From JBOGEN01 sp050743265 (lineage in GTDB: Bacteria; Actinomycetota; Actinomycetes; JBOGEN01), in contig JBOGEN010000050.1 in NCBI GenBank assembly GCA_050743265.1, positions 1-30,927 of the forward strand: a stretch of 30,927 nt of DNA, read 5' to 3'. Below, piece by piece: positions 9,084 through 15,420 of the stretch. How positions within the stretch are numbered: the first letter of the stretch is position 1; every line of letters begins with the position of its first letter. Position numbers and translations under genes: made by a program. The notes under the pieces are model-generated. The model saw only the letters and a list, made by a program, of their open reading frames with translations, did no database searches and was not told the origin of the DNA.

Positions 9084-9206
9084 TTGCGTGATCGTGCCAC
9101 GCCGCGGTGGAGAAGCCCAGCGCGCTGACGTCCACGCCAGTCCGCGCCCACTCTGGCCCCGGTTTGCTCCGCCTACGTCGTCGACCTGCGTGGCCGGACG
9201 CGGCGC

Positions 9207-10460
9207 TTAGTTGCCGGTGAGACCGTCCGTCGTCTGGTCCAGCGTGGTGTCCAGACCGTCGGTGGTGTTGTCGACCGTGTCGCCCACGCCTGAAGTGGTG
9301 TCGTCGGCGGTGTCGCCGAGGCGCTGCCCGATACGGTTGACGGTCTCCTGCAGCCCGTCCGGCCCGCTCGTGCCCGTGCTCGGGGACGTGGGCGCGTCCG
9401 GCTCGTCGCCGGGGACCAGCTCGTTCACGTCGCCGGTGCCTGAAGCGTCGCCCGTGGAGTCGGGCAGCGGGCCGCCCGCCGTGCCGGACCCACCCGACGC
9501 GTCGTCGGGCGAGGTCGGCGAGGGGGCAGCCGACGCGTTGTCTGCCCCTGGTGCGCCGTTCGAGCCGCACTCCTCACCCGAGCACGCCTCGTCGGCCCCG
9601 GCCGTCGGGTTGTCGGCCGTCGCGAGCAGGCGTACGGCGCGCTCGCGCAGGTCGCGGACGAGGTCGATCCCCTCCTGCGCGTCAGCGCGGAGGGCACCGG
9701 GCAGGGCCGGGAGCAGTGCGTTGAGCCGGCTGTCCTGGTCGCGGGCGAACGTGTCCAGCTCGGTCAGCGGCTGGACGGTGCCCTGCTGCTCGTGCACGTC
9801 GATGAGCGTCCCGGCCCCGGCCTGGACGCTCGAGCGCCAGTCGGTCATGGCGTCGTGGACCTCCGCACGCTGCTCGGGGGACAGCCCGTCGGTGGCCGGC
9901 CGAGCCGACCCGCCGGCGAGGCCCTGCGGCGAACCGGTCATCGCCTCGATCTCGTCCAGCCGGCGGGCCGCGAAGGCGAGCTCGAGCCGGGCATGGTCGA
10001 GGTCGGAGCCCGCGATCGCCAGACGCAGCGATTCGGTGGCTCGCTTCATGCCGTAGAGGGAGTCGCCGGGCAGCGCGCTGGCACTCGCCACTCCGGCACC
10101 GCCGAGGCCGAGGCCGATGCTCAGCGCCGCGGCGACGGCGACGGCGCGGCGCTTGGCGGCGAGGCGCCGCAGGGCGCCGCCGTCCGGATCCTCGGACGGC
10201 GCCGGGCTCGGCCCGCCCACGCGGTGCCGTCCGCTGCCGCCCGGCTGCGCGGTCCGCGCGGCCTCGGTCACCAGGGTCTCGCGCAGCCGGTCGCGGAAGT
10301 CGGCGCTCGGCTCGGCCGCCCGTGCGGTCGGCATGGCCTCCAGCGCGGCGACCAGCGTCGTCAGCGCCTTGGCGTCGGCCGGGGCCGGCTCCCCGTCGAG
10401 CGCACGGGCGAACGCCTCGACCCTGCGCCGGGACGGGAGCAGCGCGGTCACCTCCGCCAT
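9207..10460 (-). CDS. DUF5667 membrane protein, candidate anti-sigma factor (RsbN-like)
   Basis: 417 residues from ATG at 10460; GGAGGAG lies about 9 bases upstream, preferred over a GTG nine bases earlier. Residues 1-105 are cytoplasmic and helical. One membrane helix spans about 106-128 (VAVAAALSIGLGLGGAGVAS). Outside it is the DUF5667 block ALPGDSLYGMKRATESLRLA (129-148) with charged helices up to ~270. A low-complexity extracellular tail rich in Gly, Ser, Thr, Asp and Pro ends with repeats like DTVDNTTDGLDTTLDQTTDG. It lies just downstream of an ECF sigma gene on the same strand. A sigma-binding N-terminus plus a single membrane span is the plan of Streptomyces RsbN, so an anti-sigma role is a reasonable inference, though I cannot prove sequence homology to RsbN. 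Confidence 0.8.
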   Translation of the reverse strand: MAEVTALLPSRRRVEAFARALDGEPAPADAKALTTLVAALEAMPTARAAEPSADFRDRLRETLVTEAARTAQPGGSGRHRVGGPSPAPSEDPDGGALRRLAAKRRAVAVAAALSIGLGLGGAGVASASALPGDSLYGMKRATESLRLAIAGSDLDHARLELAFAARRLDEIEAMTGSPQGLAGGSARPATDGLSPEQRAEVHDAMTDWRSSVQAGAGTLIDVHEQQGTVQPLTELDTFARDQDSRLNALLPALPGALRADAQEGIDLVRDLRERAVRLLATADNPTAGADEACSGEECGSNGAPGADNASAAPSPTSPDDASGGSGTAGGPLPDSTGDASGTGDVNELVPGDEPDAPTSPSTGTSGPDGLQETVNRIGQRLGDTADDTTSGVGDTVDNTTDGLDTTLDQTTDGLTGN

Positions 10461-10498
10461 CGCGGGCACCTCCTCCCCGTCGGCTCGCGTGCGGTGCC

Positions 10499-10523
10499 GG
10501 CGGGCCCCGCGTCGCGGCCCGCC
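10499..10523 (-). other. GC-rich hairpin between the sigma and DUF5667 genes
   Basis: GGCGGGCC (10499-10506) and GGCCCGCC (10516-10523) form a perfect 8-base stem with a 9-base loop. It lies in the 121-base gap between the sigma stop and the DUF5667 start. It could be a partial terminator that lowers DUF5667 expression relative to sigma, or a leader structure for a DUF5667 transcript starting near a TAACCT box (10551-10556, minus strand). Confidence 0.4.
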
Positions 10524-10581
10524 ACCCCGCCAACGACCCTGCGCCGCCGGAGGTTACGGTGCGTGCCCGTACGCATGCCCA

Positions 10582-11388
10582 TCACCGCAGGTCCTGGGGG
10601 ACGATCCGGGCGAGGGAGCGCACCGCCCGGTACTGGAGCGTCTTCACGGCGCCGTCGTTCTTGCCCATGATCTGGGCGGTCTCGGCGACGGACATGCCCT
10701 GCAGGAAGCGCAGCACGATGCACTCCTGCTGCTCGGGTGAGAGGCGCTTGACGGCGTCGAACAGCGCCACGTTGGTGATCGACGCGACCACGGAGTCCTC
10801 CGGGCCGTCCTCGACGCGGTCGGCGTCGAGCATCTCGGCCGTGGTCACCTCGAGCCGGAACCGCCCGGACTTGAAGTGGTCGGTGACGAGGTTGCGCGCG
10901 ATCGTCACCAGCCAGGCGCCGAAGTCGCGGCCCTGCCAGGTGAAGCTGCCGATCCGGCGCAGCGCGCGCAGGAACGTCTCGCTGGTCAGGTCCTCGGCGA
11001 GGGCGGACGAGCCCACCCGGTAGAGCACGTACCGGTAGACGGTGGAGAGGTACGTGTCGTACAGCTCGCCGAAGGCGTCCGCGTCCCCCCGCTGTGCCCG
11101 GGACACCGCGGAGATCACGTCGCGGGACGCGCCCCCGGTGACCGTCCGGTCGGTGACCCCGGTCGCCGCGCCGCCGGACGCCGTGCCGAGTGACCCACGG
11201 GCCGCATCGGCGTTGCCCAGCGACAGGAGGGCCCCTGCGGGGACCGGGCCACCTGCCCCCGCCAGGGCGGGGCCGGCCGGGCCGAAGCCGCCGACGCCGC
11301 TGAGGCCGGGGCCGTTCTCGAGCACAGCAAGCACGGCAGCGCGCAGGTCGTCGAGCCCGCGGGCGAGCACGCGGCTGCTGCCGTGCAT
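10582..11388 (-). CDS. ECF-type RNA polymerase sigma factor with N-terminal extension (BldN-like)
   Basis: 268 residues from ATG at 11388, preceded by GGGAG at good spacing. Region 2 starts near residue 93 (ISAVSRAQRGDADAFGELYD, then VYRYVLYRVG and AEDLTSETFLRALRR). Region 4 is LSPEQQECIVLRFLQGMSVA followed by ETAQIMGKNDGAVKTLQYRA. The first ~88 residues are not part of the ECF fold: a short helix (VLARGLDDLRAAVLAVLE) and then a Gly/Ala/Pro-rich stretch. Streptomyces sigma-BldN is made with a cleaved extension of about the same length (86 residues). Gene order (sigma, HAD, glutaredoxin, rex-hem) also matches the bldN locus as I recall it. Upstream the HAD gene ends in a hairpin, so this gene likely has its own promoter. 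Orthology is inferred. Confidence 0.88.
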   Translation of the reverse strand: MHGSSRVLARGLDDLRAAVLAVLENGPGLSGVGGFGPAGPALAGAGGPVPAGALLSLGNADAARGSLGTASGGAATGVTDRTVTGGASRDVISAVSRAQRGDADAFGELYDTYLSTVYRYVLYRVGSSALAEDLTSETFLRALRRIGSFTWQGRDFGAWLVTIARNLVTDHFKSGRFRLEVTTAEMLDADRVEDGPEDSVVASITNVALFDAVKRLSPEQQECIVLRFLQGMSVAETAQIMGKNDGAVKTLQYRAVRSLARIVPQDLR

Positions 11389-11449
11389 GGAGTCGCTCCC
11401 CTCGGCTCGACGCCGGGACACTGCCGGCGCAGGCCGACAGGTCCGACCC

Positions 11450-11455
11450 ATCGTA
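11450..11455 (-). promoter_or_regulatory. Putative -10 element of the sigma factor gene
   Basis: On the minus strand TACGAT lies 61 bases before the ATG at 11388, inside the 165-base gap after the HAD gene and its hairpin. It fits TANNNT. No good -35 is visible, so use of an alternative sigma factor, or autoregulation, is possible. Confidence 0.3.
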
Positions 11456-11525
11456 GTTACCCACCCAGAAGGGGACGACCACCTATCTCCCGGACGAGCT
11501 CGGTGATCTCCACACGTCCCGGTCG

Positions 11526-11550
11526 GCCCGGGGAGGCAGCGCCTCCGGGC
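11526..11550 (-). terminator. Hairpin directly after the HAD-IB gene
   Basis: GCCCGGGGAGGC (11526-11537) pairs with GCCTCCGGGC (11541-11550) apart from a 2-base bulge, with a 3-base loop. It starts only 3 bases after the HAD stop on the minus strand. A likely terminator separating the HAD and sigma transcripts. Confidence 0.5.
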
Positions 11551-11553
11551 AGG

Positions 11554-12438
11554 TCAGAACGGGCTCCACCCTCGGCGCCTGCGTCGGGCGATCCCGGCCG
11601 CCACCCCTCCGGCCGCGGCACAGAGGCCCGCGGCCGCCGGGACGCCGATCCGTGCCGCTTTGCGCCCGGTCCGGTAGTCGCGTACCCGCCAGCCCTGCCG
11701 TCGGGAGTACCGGCGGAGCCGGGTGTCCGGGTTGATCGCGCACGGGTCGCCGACGAGCGTGAGCAGCGGGATGTCGTTGGCGGAGTCGCTGTACGCCGCG
11801 CACCGCGCCAGGTCGAGCCCCTCCCGCTCGGCCAGTGCCTTGACCGCCTGCGCCTTCGCCGGGCCGTGCAGGACGTCGCCGACGAGCGCGCCGGTGTAGA
11901 CGCCGTCCTGGATCTCGGACACGGTGCCGAGCGCACCGGTGAGCCCGAGGCGCTTGGCGATGAGGGTCGCGATCTCGACCGGAGTCGCGGTGACGAGCCA
12001 GACGCGCTGGCCGGCGTCCAGGTGCAGCTGCGCGAGCGCCTGCGTACCCGGCCAGACCTTCTCGGCCATGGTGTCGTCCCAGATCTCCTCGCCCACGGCG
12101 ACGACGTCCTCGACGCGGTGCCCGGCGATGAACGCCAGCGCGGCCTCACGGACGGACGACATGTGGTCGAGGTCCTCGGAGCCGACGAGCCGGAACTTCA
12201 CCTGGTGCCACGCGAACCTGCGCAGGTCCTTCGCGGTGAAGAAGTCGCGCTGCACGAGCCCCTTCGCCATGTGGTAGATCGAGGCGCCCTGCATCATCGT
12301 GTTGTCCTCGTCGAAGTATGCGGCCGCCGTCGTGTCCGGCGGGACGGCCAGCGCGGCCTCGACCTCGGCGGCCGCGGCGGCCGCGGCACCAGCCAGCGCG
12401 GACGAGCCCGCGTCACCGGGACGTCGCCAACGCGCCAT
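11554..12438 (-). CDS. HAD-IB family phosphatase (SerB-like) with C-terminal membrane helix
   Basis: 294 residues from ATG at 12438. The four HAD motifs are present: I YFDEDNT (41-47; D43 nucleophile, D45 acid/base), II VWLVTATP (147-153), III Lys196 in GPAKAQAVK, and IV YSDSANDIPLL (217-226). The cap inserted after motif I is the helical type of subfamily IB, which includes phosphoserine phosphatase and lipid-phosphate phosphatases. A hydrophobic helix near 264-284, followed by RRRRRG, would anchor the protein to the membrane. That argues against a plain SerB and for a membrane-associated substrate. The N-terminus is an Ala-rich helix. A -10-like TACGCT lies 7 bases before the ATG with no Shine-Dalgarno, suggesting a leaderless transcript. 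It is divergent from the AMP-ligase gene. Confidence 0.87.
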   Translation of the reverse strand: MARWRRPGDAGSSALAGAAAAAAAEVEAALAVPPDTTAAAYFDEDNTMMQGASIYHMAKGLVQRDFFTAKDLRRFAWHQVKFRLVGSEDLDHMSSVREAALAFIAGHRVEDVVAVGEEIWDDTMAEKVWPGTQALAQLHLDAGQRVWLVTATPVEIATLIAKRLGLTGALGTVSEIQDGVYTGALVGDVLHGPAKAQAVKALAEREGLDLARCAAYSDSANDIPLLTLVGDPCAINPDTRLRRYSRRQGWRVRDYRTGRKAARIGVPAAAGLCAAAGGVAAGIARRRRRGWSPF

Positions 12439-12445
12439 GGTCACG

Positions 12446-12451
12446 AGCGTA
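12446..12451 (-). promoter_or_regulatory. Putative -10 element of the HAD gene, leaderless
   Basis: TACGCT on the minus strand ends 7 bases before the ATG at 12438, so transcription would begin at or next to the start codon. A weak TGGCAC-like -35 lies about 18-19 bases upstream. No ribosome binding site fits in the gap. Confidence 0.45.
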
Positions 12452-12527
12452 GTCGTGCCCGTCCGGTGCTGTGCCACACTGCGGCGCGACGGGGGTCACG
12501 CGAGGCAGACCCGTGCGGGAGGACGGT

Positions 12528-14144
12528 GTGGCAGAGACGACGGGGTACGGCGTCCCCCCAGCCCCGGACGGGCCAGGCAGACCGACCGAGGACAGGTCGG
12601 GCCGGCAGCGTGGCAACCTCGCCGACCTCGTCCGCGAGGCCGCGGCTCGTGTCCCCGACCGTCTCGCGCTCGTCGACGGCGAACGCCGTGTGCCCTGGTC
12701 CGCACTCGACGCGGACGTGGACGCGTTTGCGGCCGGCGTGGGCAGACGCGGCGTGCAGACGGGTGCGCGCGTGCTGCTCGTCTGCGAGAACACCGTCGAG
12801 TTCGTCGTCGCGTACTTCGGCTGCCTGCGCGCGGGCGCGGTCGCGGTGCCGGTCAACACGACGTACACGCCGGAGGAGATCCGCCGAGTCGCGCAGGACG
12901 CGGACGCGTCGGCGGTGGTCGTGCAGGGCGGCGCGCTCGAGTCGGTACGCGCTGCGTGCGCGGATGACGAGGACGTCCGCGTCGTCGTCGCCGGCACCGA
13001 GCCAACCGACGGCGAGGTCGCGTTCGACGACGTGCTCGCCGAGGGACGGGCCGCGACCAGCGGACGGGTGTCGCCCGACAGCGGCGGCGAGGACCTCGCC
13101 GTGATGATCTACACCGCGGGCACGACGGGACGCCCCAAGGGCGCGATGCTCAGCCACCGCGCGCTGCTCGCCAACCTCGACCAGTGCCTCGCGCTCGACC
13201 CGCCCCCGGTGAGCCCGGACGATGTCGTCCTCGTGGCGTTGCCGCTGTTCCACATCTACGGGCTCAACGGTGCGCTCGGCATGGTCGCCCGCACCGGGGC
13301 GACGGCCGTGCTCGTCGAGCGCTTCGAGCCGGCCGAGACGCTCGCGCTCGTGCGTACGGCGGGGGTGACGAACGTGCCGGCCGCCCCGCCGATGTACGTG
13401 GCCTGGGCGAGCCGGCCCGACCTGGCGGACGCGCTCTCAGGCGTACGCCGGTTGATCTGCGGCGCCGCGCCGCTGCCGGCCACGGTGCGGGACCGAGTGC
13501 GCGACGCGGTCGGCCAGCCCGTGTACGAGGGGTACGGGCTCACCGAGACCTCGCCCGTGGTGAGCACGACGCTGGCCTCGTCGCGGGTCAAGCCCGGCTC
13601 GGTCGGCCGCTCCGTCCCCGGCGTCGAGGTACGCCTGGTTGACGAGGACGGTGAGGACGTCGAGCCCGGCGACCCGGGCGAGGTGTGGGTGCGTGGGGCC
13701 AGCCTGTTCTCCGGGTACTGGCCGGACGGCTCCGGCGGCCCGGCCACAGAGGGCTGGTACGCCACCGGCGACCTCGCGTACGCCGACGAGGACGGCGACC
13801 TCTTCCTCGTCGGCCGGCACAAGGAGCTCGTCCTCGTGAGCGGCTTCAACGTGTACCCCCGCGAGGTCGAGGACGTGCTCACCGGGCATCCCGACGTGGC
13901 GGAGGCCGCGGTCGTGCCCGTCCCGCACGAGCGGACCGGCGAGGCCGTCAAGGCGTACGTGGTGCCGCGGACGGGCGCGCGGGTCACCGAGGACGGCCTG
14001 CGCGACCACTACGGCCCCCGGCTGGCCCGGTTCAAGTGGCCGACCGTCGTCGAGGTGGTCGACGCCCTCCCGCACTCGCTCTCGGGCAAGGTGGTCAAGC
14101 GCCTGCTCCGTCCGGCCCAGCCGGACGCCGGGGGTGGCGCATGA
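12528..14144 (+). CDS. AMP-binding acyl-CoA synthetase/ligase (long-chain fatty acid type)
   Basis: 538 residues from GTG at 12528, preceded by GGGAGG with a 5-base spacer. Adenylation motifs are all present: the P-loop MIYTAGTTGRPKGAMLSH (193-210), the aromatic block YGLTETSP (336-343), GDLAYADEDGDLFLVGRHKE with the ATP-ribose Asp and hinge, and the catalytic lysine in LSGKVVKRLL (Lys521). Such enzymes activate a carboxylic acid to the acyl-adenylate and usually pass it to CoA. The chain length of the substrate cannot be read from sequence. The N-terminal ~28 residues are disordered. The stop overlaps the glutaredoxin-like gene (ATGA). It is divergent from the HAD gene; a long-chain-fatty-acid CoA ligase in this position fits the acyltransferase a few genes upstream. 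Confidence 0.9.
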   Translation: MAETTGYGVPPAPDGPGRPTEDRSGRQRGNLADLVREAAARVPDRLALVDGERRVPWSALDADVDAFAAGVGRRGVQTGARVLLVCENTVEFVVAYFGCLRAGAVAVPVNTTYTPEEIRRVAQDADASAVVVQGGALESVRAACADDEDVRVVVAGTEPTDGEVAFDDVLAEGRAATSGRVSPDSGGEDLAVMIYTAGTTGRPKGAMLSHRALLANLDQCLALDPPPVSPDDVVLVALPLFHIYGLNGALGMVARTGATAVLVERFEPAETLALVRTAGVTNVPAAPPMYVAWASRPDLADALSGVRRLICGAAPLPATVRDRVRDAVGQPVYEGYGLTETSPVVSTTLASSRVKPGSVGRSVPGVEVRLVDEDGEDVEPGDPGEVWVRGASLFSGYWPDGSGGPATEGWYATGDLAYADEDGDLFLVGRHKELVLVSGFNVYPREVEDVLTGHPDVAEAAVVPVPHERTGEAVKAYVVPRTGARVTEDGLRDHYGPRLARFKWPTVVEVVDALPHSLSGKVVKRLLRPAQPDAGGGA

Positions 14145-14392
14145 GCGCGACTCCGCCTCCCCGGGTCACCCTGCTCTCGAAGCCGGGTTGCCACCTCTGC
14201 GAGGACGCGCGTGCGGTCGTCTCCCGCGTGGCCGACGAGCTCGGCGCCGGCTGGGAGGAGATCGACATCACCCAGGACGAGGACCTGTTCCGCCGGTACG
14301 CCGAGCAGATCCCGGTGACCCTGGTCGACGGCGCGCAGCACGACTTCTGGCACGTGTCCGAGCAGCGTCTCCGGGCGGCGCTCGCCCGCTGA
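14141..14392 (+). CDS. Glutaredoxin-family protein
   Basis: 83 residues, ATG overlapping the ligase stop. A thioredoxin fold opens with VTLLSKPGCHLCEDARAVV, giving a CxxC pair (Cys17, Cys20), and the cis-proline loop is EQIPVTLVDG. It is close to the DUF836/glutaredoxin-like group rather than classical CPYC glutaredoxins. As recalled from M. tuberculosis (Rv0508) and Streptomyces, such a gene lies just upstream of rex or hemA. A cytosolic thiol-disulfide role is inferred; mycothiol rather than glutathione would be the likely cofactor in an actinobacterium. The 320-base gap after it holds hairpins and the rex control region. Confidence 0.87.
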   Translation: MSATPPPRVTLLSKPGCHLCEDARAVVSRVADELGAGWEEIDITQDEDLFRRYAEQIPVTLVDGAQHDFWHVSEQRLRAALAR

Positions 14393-14460
14393 GCCGCCCG
14401 ACCTGGCTGGCACCCCGGTCCGGGTTTGCGGTGGCCGGGGGATTCCGCGACACTCACCTC

Positions 14461-14485
14461 GCGTGCGCGCCGTGCGTGCGCACGC
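14461..14485 (+). terminator. Hairpin after the glutaredoxin gene
   Basis: Perfect stem GCGTGCGC (14461-14468) / GCGCACGC (14478-14485) with a 9-base loop, 69 bases after the stop. No U-tract. Confidence 0.35.
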
Positions 14486-14648
14486 CAGCCCAGTGACCTG
14501 GGCGCGGTCCCCACCCTCTGCCACGGCGGGCACGAGCATTCATGATCACCTTGGTGGCCGTTGATCTTCCTCAGGGGCCCGGGCGGACGCCGGCGTACCG
14601 GCGGGGGAGACGCCGCGTACCGTCACGGACAGGCTACGGTCGGCCACT

Positions 14649-14666
14649 TTGTGCATATGTTCACAA
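14649..14666 (+). promoter_or_regulatory. Rex operator (ROP) upstream of rex
   Basis: TTGTGCATATGTTCACAA matches the known Rex consensus TTGTGAANNNNTTCACAA at every fixed position except one (C for A at position 6). Its first six bases coincide with the inferred -35 of the rex-hem promoter, so bound Rex would block RNA polymerase. Released when NADH is high, Rex would then permit expression of itself and the heme genes. Confidence 0.85.
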
Positions 14667-14677
14667 CCGCCTACGCT
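14649..14677 (+). promoter_or_regulatory. Promoter of the rex-hem operon
   Basis: TTGTGC (14649-14654) and TACGCT (14672-14677) are separated by exactly 17 bases and resemble the -35 and -10 of the main actinobacterial sigma factor. The start point would lie near 14684, giving a leader of about 29 bases with AGGAG at 14704-14708 ahead of the rex GTG. Confidence 0.65.
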
Positions 14678-14712
14678 GGCAGACATCCCCGGTCGTAGAG
14701 CGCAGGAGACCC

Positions 14713-15420
14713 GTGAGCGTGGTGAGTCGTCACCCCCGCCAGCCCGCCAAGGGGAGAGGGATCCCCGAGGCAACGGTGGCGCGGCTCCCGGTGTACCTGC
14801 GGGCGCTGACCGCGCTGGCCGAGCAGGAGGTCAGCACCGTGTCCTCCGAGGAGCTGGCCGCCGCGGCGGGCGTGAACTCGGCCAAGCTGCGCAAGGACCT
14901 GTCGTACCTCGGCTCGTACGGCACCCGCGGGGTCGGGTACGAGGTCGAGTACCTCGTCTACCAGATCTCGCGTGAGCTCGGCCTGACCCAGGCCTGGCCG
15001 GTGGTCATCGTGGGTGCCGGCAGCCTCGGCCACGCGCTCGCGCGGTACGGCGGGTTCGCCTCGCGCGGCTTCCGGGTGGCTGCCCTGCTCGACGCGGACC
15101 CGGAGCTCGTGGGCGAGCACGTCGACCTGATCGCCGTCCGGCACGTGGACGAGCTCGAGGACGTCGTCGCCGCCGAGGAGATCGCCATCGGGGTGATCGC
15201 CACGCCGGCCGCGTCCGCGCAGGAGGTGTGCGACCGGCTCGTGGGTGCCGGCGTCACCAGCATCCTCAACTTCGCGCCGCGGCTGCTCACGGTCGCCGAC
15301 GGGGTGGACGTCCGCAAGGTCGACCTCGCCGTCGAGCTGCAGATCCTCGCCTTCCACGAGCAGCGCAAGGCGGGTGCCGCGGGTCGCCTCGTCCGGCCGG
15401 CGGAGGTGGTGGGCCGGTGA
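14713..15420 (+). CDS. rex: Redox-sensing transcriptional repressor Rex
   Basis: 235 residues from GTG at 14713; AGGAG lies 4 bases upstream. GTG codons at 14719 and 14722 are alternatives. Residues 17-90 form the winged helix with the recognition region SSEELAAAAGVNSAKLRKDL followed by YLGSYGTRGVGY. A Rossmann domain follows with GAGSLGHALA (101-110). A C-terminal swapped helix contains FAPRLLTVADGVDVRKVDLA. Rex binds DNA as a dimer when NAD+ dominates and is released by NADH. The operator just upstream implies autoregulation, and the GTGA overlap with hemA puts the heme genes under the same control, as described for the Streptomyces rex-hemACD operon. Confidence 0.95.
   Translation: MSVVSRHPRQPAKGRGIPEATVARLPVYLRALTALAEQEVSTVSSEELAAAAGVNSAKLRKDLSYLGSYGTRGVGYEVEYLVYQISRELGLTQAWPVVIVGAGSLGHALARYGGFASRGFRVAALLDADPELVGEHVDLIAVRHVDELEDVVAAEEIAIGVIATPAASAQEVCDRLVGAGVTSILNFAPRLLTVADGVDVRKVDLAVELQILAFHEQRKAGAAGRLVRPAEVVGR

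Larger units (their letters stand above)
14393..14712 (+). other. Intergenic region ahead of rex: hairpin, operator and promoter
   Basis: I see no plausible gene here. From left to right it holds: a perfect 8-base stem GCGTGCGC/GCGCACGC with a 9-base loop (14461-14485), possibly the terminator of the ligase-glutaredoxin operon; a nested inverted repeat GATCACC..GGTG..TGATC (14544-14566); then the Rex operator and promoter listed separately. The short open frame that continues from rex back to 14542 lacks protein-like composition. Confidence 0.6.

Noticed and set aside
11440..11475. BldD-type operator near the sigma promoter
   Set aside because: GTTACCCA gives only one half-site of the BldD consensus; the second half does not match.
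14544..14566. Riboswitch or T-box ahead of rex
   Set aside because: Only a short nested inverted repeat is present; no conserved core, and it lies upstream of the inferred transcript start.
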